NCBI RefSeq assembly: GCF_003254275.1
Contig: NZ_QKZK01000018.1
Span: forward strand, 1-64,000
Direction of reading: 5' to 3'
DNA from: Breznakibacter xylanolyticus
GTDB taxonomy: Bacteria; Bacteroidota; Bacteroidia; Bacteroidales; Marinilabiliaceae
DNA length: 64,000 nt
The notes under the pieces are model-generated. The model searched no databases, was not told the origin of the DNA, and saw only the letters and a list, made by a program, of their open reading frames with translations. Both the position numbers and the translations under genes were made by a program. Below, one piece after another: positions 17,175 through 26,341 of the stretch. The stretch's first letter is position 1. Each line of letters starts with the position of its first letter.

Positions 17175-18239
17175 TCAATTCACAAGCACGGGTTGAGGGC
17201 CGGCACCAATGTCATCGTGACACACCGATGCAATATCCGCATCGATCAGGAATTCTTCATCCACCCACTTTACCACTTGCGCTTTGTGCGAAAGGGGGTA
17301 AAGCAAATGCAGGCAGGCATGCACATCCAGCGTGTAGCACACCGGCACCGATGTGAGGCTGCGGTATTGCTGCACCTTGGCAAAAAGCACATAAAGCCGT
17401 TCCAGCACCGACGCCGAGGCCAAGGCCGTCTGCTCCATCAAAGCCAGCATCTCGGTGGCTTCCTGCTCACACAGGCGAGCAAACACTGAAAAATCACCTT
17501 GCTTGAGGGCATCCACCAGCTCTTGAGTGTTCTCACAGGCTCGCGCCGCACGCATCGCCGTGAGCGCCGATGCATCATTTACATGGGGAATCACCGGAAT
17601 GACCCGGCATGGAGTGTCGTTGTGTAATAACACACGCGTATCGCCCAACGCATGTAACGAGGGGTGTACCAAATCGTTAATCGAATAAGCCGAATCGTCG
17701 GTCGACAACCCCACGTAGGGCGTCCGACCCCATATCATCCATCCGCCATGCATGGAACGGCAGGCACTGCCATAACCAAGGCGCGCCAGGGAGCCGGCCT
17801 CGTCGGGACGGGGCCACTTTTCGTCGCCCTGCAAGCGGTGATGCAACTGCACCAGACAAAGCGCCAACGAACTGACAATGGCAGCCGTCATCGATCGAAT
17901 GGATTGCCGGGAGCACTCGCCCGATGAACTCACATCGTAAACATACCCACGCAATATTGGATAACGTTCAAAAACATATTGAAAAAAGGGCTTGAGCAAA
18001 ATATCCATCATGGCCTCGGGCTCGCCATTCCACAAAAAAGAAAAAGGAACCGCATCCGTACGCTTTCGCAGTCGAAAATCGACACGCGTGGTCGCTGCGC
18101 AACGATTGAGCGTAAAACTCACCGAGGGATTCACCGGCAATTGAAGCCCCAGTTGCCCCCACTGCTTCACCACGGCCACATTCGTGGGACTTTTCCAGGC
18201 AACCGGCTGTAGGTTATATGCATCATTTAAACTACTCAT
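17175..18239 (-). CDS. mvaD: Diphosphomevalonate decarboxylase with degenerate ATP-loop
   Basis: 354 residues, normal for the family. It would convert mevalonate 5-diphosphate to isopentenyl diphosphate. Recognisable blocks are [14 protein letters not shown] (15-28), [10 protein letters not shown] (35-44), [10 protein letters not shown] (157-166) and Y-T-L-D (302-305) with the catalytic Asp. Two usually conserved segments differ: the GHMP loop expected as S-G-I-A-S-S-A-S reads R-Q-S-I-R-S-M-T-A (111-119), and the segment after the Asp reads V-H-A-C-L-H rather than A-G-P-N-V-H. The start overlaps the upstream kinase stop by four bases (ATGA). The family is clear; full activity is less certain because of the altered loop. 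Confidence 0.85.
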   Translation of the reverse strand: MSSLNDAYNLQPVAWKSPTNVAVVKQWGQLGLQLPVNPSVSFTLNRCAATTRVDFRLRKRTDAVPFSFLWNGEPEAMMDILLKPFFQYVFERYPILRGYVYDVSSSGECSRQSIRSMTAAIVSSLALCLVQLHHRLQGDEKWPRPDEAGSLARLGYGSACRSMHGGWMIWGRTPYVGLSTDDSAYSINDLVHPSLHALGDTRVLLHNDTPCRVIPVIPHVNDASALTAMRAARACENTQELVDALKQGDFSVFARLCEQEATEMLALMEQTALASASVLERLYVLFAKVQQYRSLTSVPVCYTLDVHACLHLLYPLSHKAQVVKWVDEEFLIDADIASVCHDDIGAGPQPVLVN

Positions 18240-19156
18240 GACTCGACATTTAAAACCAATTCGCGATAAGGAAACAACACGTCAAGCCCCTTATTGGCAA
18301 AATAATCCGATATGCGGGCATGCTCCCAATCACTGGCCACCAGGGCAAAATCACTCCCCCAAAGTCCCAACGATTTTACCGAGCCCACAAAGTCAGAAAA
18401 GAAGCGCTGTTTTACCGGTGTTTCACCAATATACTCACCAACAATGCGCTCATGCTCATCCATCAACGCTCTGAAAGTAGAAGCATCGCCACAACTTACC
18501 ATGTGATGACTCAGCAACGACACGCGACTCACCAATCGGACATCGGGAGTGACGTAATCATTATCGTGCCCCAATCGATAGGAATGCATTTGTCCCTGCC
18601 CCAGAAACAGAAACCAAAGCTCATCGGCAAACCCGGGACAAAAAGTAACCTGTTGCACATGCGGTTGATGTCCTTCGCGGCAATATAAAATGGGATGATG
18701 ACTCAGCACACAGGCAATGTCGTAATTAGAGGCTTCCTTGGTGATGGCCGAAAGCTGAAAGGGGTCGATACCCATCCACCGCGACACATTGACAATAAGA
18801 GTTGTGGCGTTGCCAAATCCCCAATCGGGATCAAAATCAATGCGCGTGACCACAAACTTGCGGTTAAAAAAATCATCTCCTTTATGCGACATTCGGCGGG
18901 CTTTATCAAGAATCTCGGCCAGGAGCAATGCCCGTTCGTCATCCATTGATGAGAGTAACCCCAGGCTTGACGAAAAACGTGCCTCCATACAAAGCTGGTC
19001 GTTACAGTAGCTTTGCCACACAAGCCCTTCATCGGCACCTTCGGTCACTTGAAAATATTGCCCTCGCCGTAAAGGCACAGCCAGGGCAACAGCACCATGC
19101 GTCATCAAATATTCACCCGAAAGCAACACCTTTCCATGGCTATAGGACTCTTTCAT
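18236..19156 (-). CDS. GHMP-family kinase, probable mevalonate or phosphomevalonate kinase
   Basis: 306 residues. The N-terminus S-H-G-K-V-L-L-S-G-E-Y-L (6-17) followed by G-A-V-A-L-A-V-P is the usual opening of GHMP kinases of the Bacteroidota mevalonate cluster. The ATP-binding loop reads D-W-G-F-G-N-A-T-T-L (111-120), where W-G-L-G-S-S-S-T-L is common, so two serines are replaced. It acts on a mevalonate-type alcohol or phosphate in isoprenoid synthesis. It lies between IPP isomerase and mvaD and overlaps mvaD by four bases. Which of the two phosphorylation steps it performs cannot be read from sequence. Confidence 0.8.
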   Translation of the reverse strand: MKESYSHGKVLLSGEYLMTHGAVALAVPLRRGQYFQVTEGADEGLVWQSYCNDQLCMEARFSSSLGLLSSMDDERALLLAEILDKARRMSHKGDDFFNRKFVVTRIDFDPDWGFGNATTLIVNVSRWMGIDPFQLSAITKEASNYDIACVLSHHPILYCREGHQPHVQQVTFCPGFADELWFLFLGQGQMHSYRLGHDNDYVTPDVRLVSRVSLLSHHMVSCGDASTFRALMDEHERIVGEYIGETPVKQRFFSDFVGSVKSLGLWGSDFALVASDWEHARISDYFANKGLDVLFPYRELVLNVES

Positions 19157-19303
19157 GCGCGAGGGGTTGGTTCAACATCCGGCATTGGGGAATGCCACCA
19201 CGCTGTTTATCAGCAGGACATCAACCCCATTTGCCATCCACAAATTACGACGGCATCGTTAAAGATGCAACCATAAAGAACACCTCCCGGCAAACAATCC
19301 GCT

Positions 19304-20296
19304 TCAACGCACTTTCAGAAAGGCATCGGCCAACATCCAGCTTTTTTGCAGGGCAGACACAAAATCACGCAAAGGAGCCTCGCCCTGATCGGCAAACTTT
19401 AAAAACCGGGCACCCATGCCATACACCGCAGGAAGCACCGAAGTGCGCACCAATCGATAACCATGAAGCGGCGAAGTGATGCCGCCCGAAATAATCAACT
19501 CAGGAAAACGAGTGGCGGCATTGTCCACAATCAGTCCATTGACACAGGCCAACATCTCGTCGGGAGAGTGTCCCACATGCGCGAACGAATCAAATATCTC
19601 ACGCAAAACATCACCGTCGCGCAGCATTTCCAGGCGAGAGAAGTTCGTACCGCCCAAAGCGCCAAACTCAATGGCCTGAATGGGCATTTGCAGCAAACGG
19701 CGCAAACTGGCAGGCCCCATCCCCTGGCCCACCTCCTTCACAATGACGCGCAAAGTGGTCTGTTTGAGGAATTCATCTAAAATATCGACCGGGGCAAGTT
19801 CCAACCGATCGCCCTCGGGTTGAAAAGCCTCCTGCAAGGGGTTAATGTGAATGATCACACCATCGGCACGTAAGAGTGTCACCAATTGCTCAATCTCAGA
19901 AAACCGTTGCGACTGAAGCATCTTTTCGAGCTGGCAAATCCCGAGGTTGGCATACAGAGGCACCTCATCACCCATGAGGGTACGCACATCAAAATCGGGC
20001 AAAAAACGCTCGTCGTCCAACAATATGCGACACGACCCCAGCCCCATCCCCATCCCGAACTCGCCACAAACGGCAGCCAAGCGGCGGTTGATAACACCCG
20101 AACGCTCACTCCCACCCGTGAGGCTGCTTACCCACACCGGCAGACGCATGCTTTTACCGGCAAAAGCAAACGGTTGAAGTTCACCAATGGGATGGGCACT
20201 CAACAAAGGCTCATAATCGAACCCGGTGTCAGCGTCACGGGCATCTATCCGAGAGGCAAAGGCCAACTGCAAATGCTCTTTTTTACGGTCTTCCAT
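19304..20296 (-). CDS. fni: Type 2 isopentenyl-diphosphate delta-isomerase (FMN-dependent)
   Basis: 330 residues with a TIM-barrel oxidoreductase-like pattern. R-K-K-E-H-L-Q-L-A (4-12) binds substrate phosphate. The flavin site is W-V-S-S-L-T-G-G near 56-63, followed by G-M-G-L-G-S. The substrate segment N-P-L-Q-E-A-F-Q-P-E-G-D holds the Gln/Glu pair that binds substrate and Mg2+. I-S-G-G-I-T near the C-terminus binds flavin phosphate. It interconverts IPP and DMAPP. It is grouped with the kinase and decarboxylase (148-base gap), giving a partial mevalonate-pathway cluster; HMG-CoA synthase and reductase are not in the window. Confidence 0.9.
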   Translation of the reverse strand: MEDRKKEHLQLAFASRIDARDADTGFDYEPLLSAHPIGELQPFAFAGKSMRLPVWVSSLTGGSERSGVINRRLAAVCGEFGMGMGLGSCRILLDDERFLPDFDVRTLMGDEVPLYANLGICQLEKMLQSQRFSEIEQLVTLLRADGVIIHINPLQEAFQPEGDRLELAPVDILDEFLKQTTLRVIVKEVGQGMGPASLRRLLQMPIQAIEFGALGGTNFSRLEMLRDGDVLREIFDSFAHVGHSPDEMLACVNGLIVDNAATRFPELIISGGITSPLHGYRLVRTSVLPAVYGMGARFLKFADQGEAPLRDFVSALQKSWMLADAFLKVR

Positions 20297-20410
20297 GCTT
20301 TACAAGCGGTTTGGTGGTATGAAAACCAAATATCGGTTTATTTTTTTAATTCCCGCCATCGGGGCGTATCCACACGCATTAAATGCACCACGATGGCTGA
20401 GAAAGACAAC

Positions 20411-20450
20411 AAAAAAACCGTTAACGCACACATAAAGTGTGCATTAACGG
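20411..20450 (-). terminator. Terminator after trpS
   Basis: On the minus strand a 14-base stem (ccgttaacgcacac at 20418-20431 with gtgtgcattaacgg at 20437-20450, one mismatch) is followed by seven T. A run of A at 20452-20466 on the plus side could make it bidirectional. It lies 25 bases past the trpS stop. Confidence 0.85.
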
Positions 20451-20474
20451 CAAAAAAAAAAAAAAAATGCTCCT

Positions 20475-21476
20475 TTAAAACTTCTTGATTCCGATGATGT
20501 CGCGTACCTCCTGAACTGTTTGTGATGCACTGGCAGCCGCTTTTTCGCGTCCCATGTTCACCACCTTACGAATGTAGGCATCGTCGGACAATATAGATTT
20601 GATGCGATCGCGCATGGGCTCGGTAAAGGCAATGATGTCAGCAGCCAGCTGCTTTTTCATGTCGCCGTAACGAATCGCGCAATTGTTATAATCTTCTTCA
20701 AACTTAGTCACCACATCAGATGCCGACACCACCTTGAGGAGGGTAAACAAGTTCTCGATGTAAACAGGCTTCAACTGGTTGGGTTCGGTAGGCCCGCTGT
20801 CGGTCAGTGCACGCATCACTTTCTTTTGAATCTCTTTAGGTTCATCGGTAAAAAAGATGGCATTGCCTTCACCCTCCGACTTACCCATTTTACCGCTGCC
20901 GTCGAGCCCTGGTATTTTAACCAACTGCTCACCAAAATTAAAAGCCTGCGGTTCGGGGAAGAAATCGACATTATACATGCGATTAAAGCGATTGGCAAAC
21001 TGACGGGTCATCTCCAAATGCTGCTCCTGATCCTTGCCCACAGGAACTTTTTTGGCTTTATGAATGATGATGTCCGCCGCCATCAACGTGGGGTAAGTCA
21101 ACAATCCGGCATTGACATTATTGGGCTGTTGACGGGCTTTCTCCTTAAATGACGTACACCGCGAGAGCTCGCCCAGATAAGCGTTCATGTTCAAAAAGAG
21201 ATACAACTCAGCCGTTTGAGGGATGTCGCTTTGCAAATAAAGCGTTGCCTTTTCGGGGTCGATGCCGGCAGCCAAATAATTGGCCAGCACCCGCCGCACA
21301 TTCCCGTGCAAATCACTTGGCGTGGGATGCGTGGTAAGTGAATGATAATCGGCAATAAAGAAATAACACTCATGCGTTTCCTGCATGGCGATAAAGTTCT
21401 TCATAGCTCCAAAATAATTTCCCAGGTGCAAATCGCCGGTGGGGCGAATGCCGCTTACAACAATCTCCTTTTTCAT
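20475..21476 (-). CDS. trpS: Tryptophanyl-tRNA synthetase
   Basis: 333 residues, the usual size. It charges tRNA-Trp in the cytoplasm. The class I HIGH motif appears as P-T-G-D-L-H-L-G-N-Y (12-21) and the KMSKS loop as K-M-G-K-S-E-G near 196-202. Y-L-Q-S-D-I-P-Q-T-A and P-V-G-K-D-Q-E-Q-H-L are further family blocks. A strong terminator separates it from the isoprenoid genes downstream. A sequence nearly identical to that upstream of the gene at 43115-43471 lies 16-41 bases before its start. Confidence 0.96.
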   Translation of the reverse strand: MKKEIVVSGIRPTGDLHLGNYFGAMKNFIAMQETHECYFFIADYHSLTTHPTPSDLHGNVRRVLANYLAAGIDPEKATLYLQSDIPQTAELYLFLNMNAYLGELSRCTSFKEKARQQPNNVNAGLLTYPTLMAADIIIHKAKKVPVGKDQEQHLEMTRQFANRFNRMYNVDFFPEPQAFNFGEQLVKIPGLDGSGKMGKSEGEGNAIFFTDEPKEIQKKVMRALTDSGPTEPNQLKPVYIENLFTLLKVVSASDVVTKFEEDYNNCAIRYGDMKKQLAADIIAFTEPMRDRIKSILSDDAYIRKVVNMGREKAAASASQTVQEVRDIIGIKKF

Positions 21477-21491
21477 CGATAAAAAAGTATC

Positions 21492-21517
21492 AAGATATGA
21501 GGTTCAAGACACAAGAC
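21492..21517. repeat. Upstream element shared with the MmcQ/YjbR gene
   Basis: aagatatgaggttcaagaca and the following caagact match 43484-43510 (aagatatgagtatcaagaca, then caagatt) at about 24 of 27 positions. Both copies sit 13-41 bases before a start codon on the minus strand, so this could be promoter sequence or a dispersed repeat placed upstream of genes. Confidence 0.6.
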
Positions 21518-21743
21518 TTTGAATACAAAAAAACGTATTCGTATTGGTCTTGAACTTCATGAATGTTTTAAATTAACATCATATCAACCGAATCGGGTTT
21601 CTGTCAATGGAGCCCGGAAACCCTACGCTTGATCCGATGCGTTGCAAAAATACTTTTTCGGCATCCAACGACAAATTTTTTCAATGGGTTTTTAAAAAAC
21701 ACGGAATCAACGAGGTTTTCGAAAATTACACGGAGAAAATAAC

Positions 21744-21846
21744 AGTTGAAGAGTGGAGGAGTTGAGGAGTTGAGAAGTGTAAGAGTGGAGGAGTGTAAGA
21801 GTGGAGGAGTGGAGGAGAGTAAAAAAAGTGCAAGAGTGCATGAGTA
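21744..21846. repeat. Degenerate tandem repeat of gagtggaggagt-type units
   Basis: About 100 bases made of variants of gagtggaggagt, gttgaggagt and gtgtaagagt, almost free of C. A related tract on the other strand (cacttt, cactct, ttgcact) lies at 29460-29495. No function is apparent. Confidence 0.7.
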
Positions 21847-21869
21847 CCATCATCTAATTGCTATTACAA

Positions 21870-22125
21870 CTTTTAACTCAATGCCCTTAAGTTAAGCCTG
21901 ATAGGGCGATAAGCAGTAGCAATGGGCATCGCCCAACGATGAATGCAAATTCAATCTTAGAGTCTGAAAGGGCATAGGCTTACGCCCTTTGACTTCGTCG
22001 ATTTTCAATTCAGGGCTTGAGTTCATTTTCTACATTTAACAGGGCTTTGCCCTGCTCTATTGCTGACGCCCCATCGGGGCTTAACTAAACGACATTGTAT
22101 CTTAATTTCTAATTCGTGGACAAAT
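21870..22125. repeat. Repeat-rich block with palindromic REP-like units
   Basis: This block contains gttaagcctgatagggcgat and aagcag at 21890-21916, the hairpins cagggctttgccctg (22040-22054) and gccccatcggggc (22068-22080), then taactaaacgacattg (22082-22097). It ends in attcgtggacaaa. The same pieces in a compact order make the element at 43643-43711. It is part of a 994-base gene-free stretch (21477-22470) between trpS and the sensor kinase. Confidence 0.7.
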
Positions 22126-22470
22126 AAACACCGAATAAACAGACAATTACAAACAGATGACATAAATCTCTGTGCTACTCAGAGTCTCCTCAGCAACTCT
22201 GTGACATTATCCGCAGCAATAACCTGAACTTGCCCCAAACACCGGCTCAATTCATCGACAAAAAAAGTACAATCGTGTAATGAGACCTGAAGCCATGACA
22301 AAAAAACTCCCACATTGACTCTGAATGTCATAAATTTAGAGGAGCCACCCACCGCATTAATTGAGAATACCGACAAGCTTGTTGAATAAGATAAAAAGGT
22401 CAATGGTGTGACAAAAAAGAAGATGCAAAATATTTTGCAGAAAGTCTCTTGATGGACTAAAAGAACGACA

Positions 22471-25400
22471 ATGTTGCGATGCCTTATCATATTGCTGTCT
22501 TTCACGATGATTCCCCTGACATGGAGCCAATCGTCGGGATTTCAATTTAATTCGCTCGACAAAGAAGACGGACTGGCCGGTAACAATACCCGCTGCTTTT
22601 TGAAAGACAGCAAGGGGTTTATATGGATTGGCACCGCCGAAGGTCTGAGTCGGTACGATGGTTATACCTTTAAAAATTACACACATAACCTTAGTGACAG
22701 TAGCAGCTTACGCGACAACAACATCAACGCGATTGCGGAAGCACCCGACGGTCGGTTTTGGATAACCGCCGGCGATTATTTCGAAATTTTTGACCCTCGT
22801 ACCGACCGTTTCGATCACTCACAAACCTTGTTCGACGAGCAATTGCAAATTCCCCTTGTCAGCCGCACAGCCTTTGCCACCGATGATGCAGGCAACATTT
22901 GGATTGGCAACACCTCCATCGGATTATTCAGGTATCATCAGCAACTAAAAATAGTTGAGAAAATCAGTACGGCCACCCCTGGTCACGTGCATCCCACCGA
23001 TACCATCACCGCCATTAAGGCCGACACTGACGGCAATATATGGGTGTGTGATTATCGGGGACAAGTGCTCTGCTTTTCACCAAACGGAGTTATTGTCAAA
23101 CAAGTGCAAATTCCACAGCTTCCCAATAACTTTCCACAACTGTTTATCGACCACCAAAACACCATTTGGATTTACGACATGAACAGCAATTATGGCCTGT
23201 TGCGTTATCTCCCCAGTACAGGTGGCCTCAGCATGGTAAGTCATGAAAGCACGAAAGGCCGCTTGCAAAGCAACATAGTTACATCAGTCATTGATGTGAA
23301 CGACGAAAATATTTGGGTGGGAACCGACCATGGCGGCATTCAGGTCATCAATAAAAACACATTGAACATCAGCCACATAAAGTCACACCCACACCGCAAA
23401 CGCAGCCTATGCAGCAACTCGATCACAAATATTTATCTCGACAGGGAAGGGTTTATCTGGATTGGATCGTTCAAAAAAGGGTTCAGCTACTACCACCCCG
23501 GCCTGTTCAATTTTAACCTGTACCAAATAAACCTGGATCATAGCAGTTGTGATGCCCTAAACGACGTGGATAACTTTGCCGAAGATGCCTCAGGCAACTT
23601 GTGGATTGGTACCAACGGTTCGGGGCTCGTTTACTACAACCGTAAAAATGACACATTCACTCAGTACAAACATGACCCGAACAATGTCAACAGCCTTAGC
23701 AACGATACCGTTATAGGGATGCACATGGATCGACGGGGGCGATTGTGGGCCGGCACATACATGGGCGGACTGGTGTGCTACGACCAGGGACGATTTACGC
23801 GTTTTCTCAACAACCCGGACAAACCCCTGTCATTATCCGACAACCGGGTGTGGGACATCTGCGAAGACCGTGACGGCATGCTATGGGTCAGCACTTTGCA
23901 AGGCGGCATCACCATCATCGACCCCCATAAGAACGCTGTGGTAAAGGTCATCAAAGGGCTTGATTCCCCATTGAGAAGTTATGTGGTGTTCGACATCAAC
24001 AAGGGACGGCTGGGAGAATTGTGGATTGCCACCGTGGACGGTCTGAGAATGTACAATCCCGACAAAGATGCATGGCAATATTACGACCAACAATCGAGCA
24101 TCAAACTAAGTCACAACACCGTGCGAACCAGTATTGAGGATCATAGCGGATTAATTTGGATTGCCACAGCCGATGGCCTCAACCTGCTGGATCGGGCAAC
24201 GGGAAACATCACAGTGCTGCGCACCGACGATGGACTGCCATCCAACAATATCCTCACCCTGCTGGAGGACAACCAGGGGCGCATTTGGATGAGCACCACA
24301 CACGGCATCTCCATGGCCGAACGGAAAAACATCAACAACATTGACCACGTTCACTTTACCAACTTCGACGATAAAGATGGCTTGCAAGGCAAAGTATTCA
24401 ACGAAAAGTCGGCCTTTAAAACCCGTCAAGGGGAAATGATATTCGGGGGCAGTCAGGGTTTCAACATTTTTGACCCCGACAAGGTGGCACTGCAAAACCT
24501 ACATGCCAACACCGAGATCACCGACTTTCAGGTGTTCAACCAAAGCATCACGCCGGCCATCGCCATCGATGGACACATCTTTTCGGATCAAACCATTGCC
24601 TACACTTCGGTGGTGGAATTGGAACATCAGTTCAACCTGTTCAGCATTGAATTTGCCAGCCTCAACTTTTTCTTCCCCGAACGTCGCAAATATCAATACT
24701 TGCTTGAAGGTTTTCAGAACGACTGGCTTACCACCGAAAGTAGCAATCGCCGCATTACTTACACCAACCTCAACCCGGGTCTTTACACCTTTAAGGTAAA
24801 ATCGACCAACACCGACGGGAGCTGGAACGACACATACAGCAGCCTGCAAATTAAAATATTACCCCCCTGGTGGGACACACTTCTATTTAAAATCCTGGCC
24901 GTTTCCGCAGTTTTGGCGCTGATGATTGTGGCCTACTACGCCAGATTCTACTCCATACAGCACCAAAAAAGAAAACTCGAGCAACAAGTGACTGAACGCA
25001 CCCGCCAACTCAACGACCTGAACCGCGAGCTGACCATTCAACAAGCCGAAATAAGCCTGCAAAACAGGGAGCTGACCGACCATCGAACCCATCTGGAAGA
25101 GATGGTTGAAAAAAGAACGGCCGAACTGGAGAAAGCACTCCTGAAAGCCGAAAGTGCCGACCGTCTCAAATCAGCATTCCTGGCCAACATGTCGCACGAA
25201 ATACGCACGCCCATGAATGCCATCTTTGGGTTCTCGGCTTTGCTGCGCGACTCGGAAATCACTCCGGAAGAAAACAATCGATTTATCGACATCATTCAAT
25301 CGAGCTGCGACACCTTGCTGGTGATTATCAACGACATCCTGGACATCTCAAAAATTGAAGCCAACCAACTGGAAATCAACAAACGGAAAAGTAACATCCA

Positions 25401-25839
25401 CGACATTTTCAGGGAAATGGAGAATTATTACGCACTACAAACCGCCAACGAGGTGAAAATCATTTGTGACATCAACCACCATACCACCAATCACGAGATT
25501 AATACCGACCCCATCCGCCTACACCAAATTATTGTGAACCTGATAAATAATGCCATCAAATTCACCCATCAGGGCGAAATACACTACGGGTACATCGACC
25601 AGGGCGACATCCTGCGTTTTTATGTGTCGGACACAGGGATTGGCATCGACCCGAAAAATTTTAATGACATTTTTAAGGAATTCAACAAGCTGGAGCCAAC
25701 CAACACCAAGTTCTACAAAGGAGCCGGCCTTGGGCTCTCTATCGCAAAGAAACTGACTGAATTACTGGGTGGACACATCTGGCTCGAATCAACACCTGGA
25801 GTGGGTAGTACCTTTTATTTCACCCTCCCAAACGCATAA
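22471..25839 (+). CDS. Beta-propeller (Reg_prop/Y_Y_Y) sensor histidine kinase
   Basis: 1122 residues. A signal peptide (1-19) is followed by about a dozen Reg_prop repeats of the form G-x-I-W-I-G-T (about 25-680), which form one or two periplasmic beta-propellers. A Y_Y_Y domain follows (about 725-795), then one membrane helix near 811-830 and a coiled coil (840-890). The HisKA domain has S-H-E-I-R-T-P (about 908), and the HATPase has N-L-I-N-N-A-I-K-F, D-T-G-I-G-I and G-A-G-L-G-L-S. Unlike the common hybrid two-component systems of Bacteroidota it lacks a receiver and AraC-type DNA-binding domain, so it needs a separate response regulator, not seen here. It probably senses a glycan or envelope signal. 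The YfiR and TonB-receptor genes follow. Confidence 0.93.
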   Translation: MLRCLIILLSFTMIPLTWSQSSGFQFNSLDKEDGLAGNNTRCFLKDSKGFIWIGTAEGLSRYDGYTFKNYTHNLSDSSSLRDNNINAIAEAPDGRFWITAGDYFEIFDPRTDRFDHSQTLFDEQLQIPLVSRTAFATDDAGNIWIGNTSIGLFRYHQQLKIVEKISTATPGHVHPTDTITAIKADTDGNIWVCDYRGQVLCFSPNGVIVKQVQIPQLPNNFPQLFIDHQNTIWIYDMNSNYGLLRYLPSTGGLSMVSHESTKGRLQSNIVTSVIDVNDENIWVGTDHGGIQVINKNTLNISHIKSHPHRKRSLCSNSITNIYLDREGFIWIGSFKKGFSYYHPGLFNFNLYQINLDHSSCDALNDVDNFAEDASGNLWIGTNGSGLVYYNRKNDTFTQYKHDPNNVNSLSNDTVIGMHMDRRGRLWAGTYMGGLVCYDQGRFTRFLNNPDKPLSLSDNRVWDICEDRDGMLWVSTLQGGITIIDPHKNAVVKVIKGLDSPLRSYVVFDINKGRLGELWIATVDGLRMYNPDKDAWQYYDQQSSIKLSHNTVRTSIEDHSGLIWIATADGLNLLDRATGNITVLRTDDGLPSNNILTLLEDNQGRIWMSTTHGISMAERKNINNIDHVHFTNFDDKDGLQGKVFNEKSAFKTRQGEMIFGGSQGFNIFDPDKVALQNLHANTEITDFQVFNQSITPAIAIDGHIFSDQTIAYTSVVELEHQFNLFSIEFASLNFFFPERRKYQYLLEGFQNDWLTTESSNRRITYTNLNPGLYTFKVKSTNTDGSWNDTYSSLQIKILPPWWDTLLFKILAVSAVLALMIVAYYARFYSIQHQKRKLEQQVTERTRQLNDLNRELTIQQAEISLQNRELTDHRTHLEEMVEKRTAELEKALLKAESADRLKSAFLANMSHEIRTPMNAIFGFSALLRDSEITPEENNRFIDIIQSSCDTLLVIINDILDISKIEANQLEINKRKSNIHDIFREMENYYALQTANEVKIICDINHHTTNHEINTDPIRLHQIIVNLINNAIKFTHQGEIHYGYIDQGDILRFYVSDTGIGIDPKNFNDIFKEFNKLEPTNTKFYKGAGLGLSIAKKLTELLGGHIWLESTPGVGSTFYFTLPNA

Positions 25840-25875
25840 TCACGGCACTATTTTTTTGCACGAAACAACATTTCG

Positions 25876-25906
25876 TTTTGCGTGAAACAAAAAAGTGATA
25901 TATTTG
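25876..25906 (+). promoter_or_regulatory. Bacteroidota-type promoter of tRNA-Cys
   Basis: TTTTG (25876-25880) and TATATTTG (25899-25906) are separated by 18 bases and match the -33/-7 consensus of the phylum. The -7 box lies 15 bases before the tRNA 5' end. Confidence 0.85.
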
Positions 25907-25920
25907 CACCGCTAAAGCAC

Positions 25921-25991
25921 GGTCGGTTGGCCGAGTGGTTAGGCAACGGTCTGCAAAACCGTGTACGGCGGTTCGAATCCGCCATCGACCT
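25921..25991 (+). tRNA. tRNA-Cys (anticodon GCA)
   Basis: 71 bases fold into a standard cloverleaf. The acceptor is GGTCGGT/ATCGACC, and the anticodon loop CTGCAAA has anticodon GCA on stem ACGGT/ACCGT. The T-loop is TTCGAAT on stem GGCG/CGCC. The discriminator is T (U), the cysteine identity base. CCA is not encoded. It has its own promoter and terminator. Confidence 0.97.
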
Positions 25992-25996
25992 CAGCA

Positions 25997-26031
25997 AATC
26001 CTCGTTGATTGATTCAACGGGGATTTTTTTT
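25997..26031 (+). terminator. Terminator of tRNA-Cys
   Basis: A stem atcctcgttga / ttcaacggggat with a short loop is followed by eight T (26024-26031). It begins six bases past the tRNA. Confidence 0.88.
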
Positions 26032-26248
26032 GCGATAAGGCAACCATTGTGTAAAAACTCCCGGGATGCTTCAAACACCCACATCACCGGAGGATGATAT
26101 CAATAGAATATTCCGCGAATTCCTTGGCATGGCCATGCAACGAACATCCCCCGTAAAATTTTTAAATCCGTGGGATTTGCTTTTCTTGAGCAAAATTGCA
26201 CAAATAACAACTCCACATTAAATCATCACCCATCAGCCAAAAAAAGTG

Positions 26249-26278
26249 TTGTTGCATACGCTGAACTTCTTATATTTG
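26249..26278 (+). promoter_or_regulatory. Probable promoter of the yfiR-like/TonB-receptor operon
   Basis: TTG (26249-26251) and TATATTTG (26271-26278) are separated by 19 bases and lie about 64 bases upstream of the first gene. The -7 box is a full match to TAnnTTTG; the -33 box is weaker. The rest of 26032-26341 shows nothing else. Confidence 0.65.
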
Positions 26279-26341
26279 GTGCAACCTTTTTTAACCCACC
26301 AGTTTCGCTACAATTACTCACCTAAATAGATTGATGAAAGT

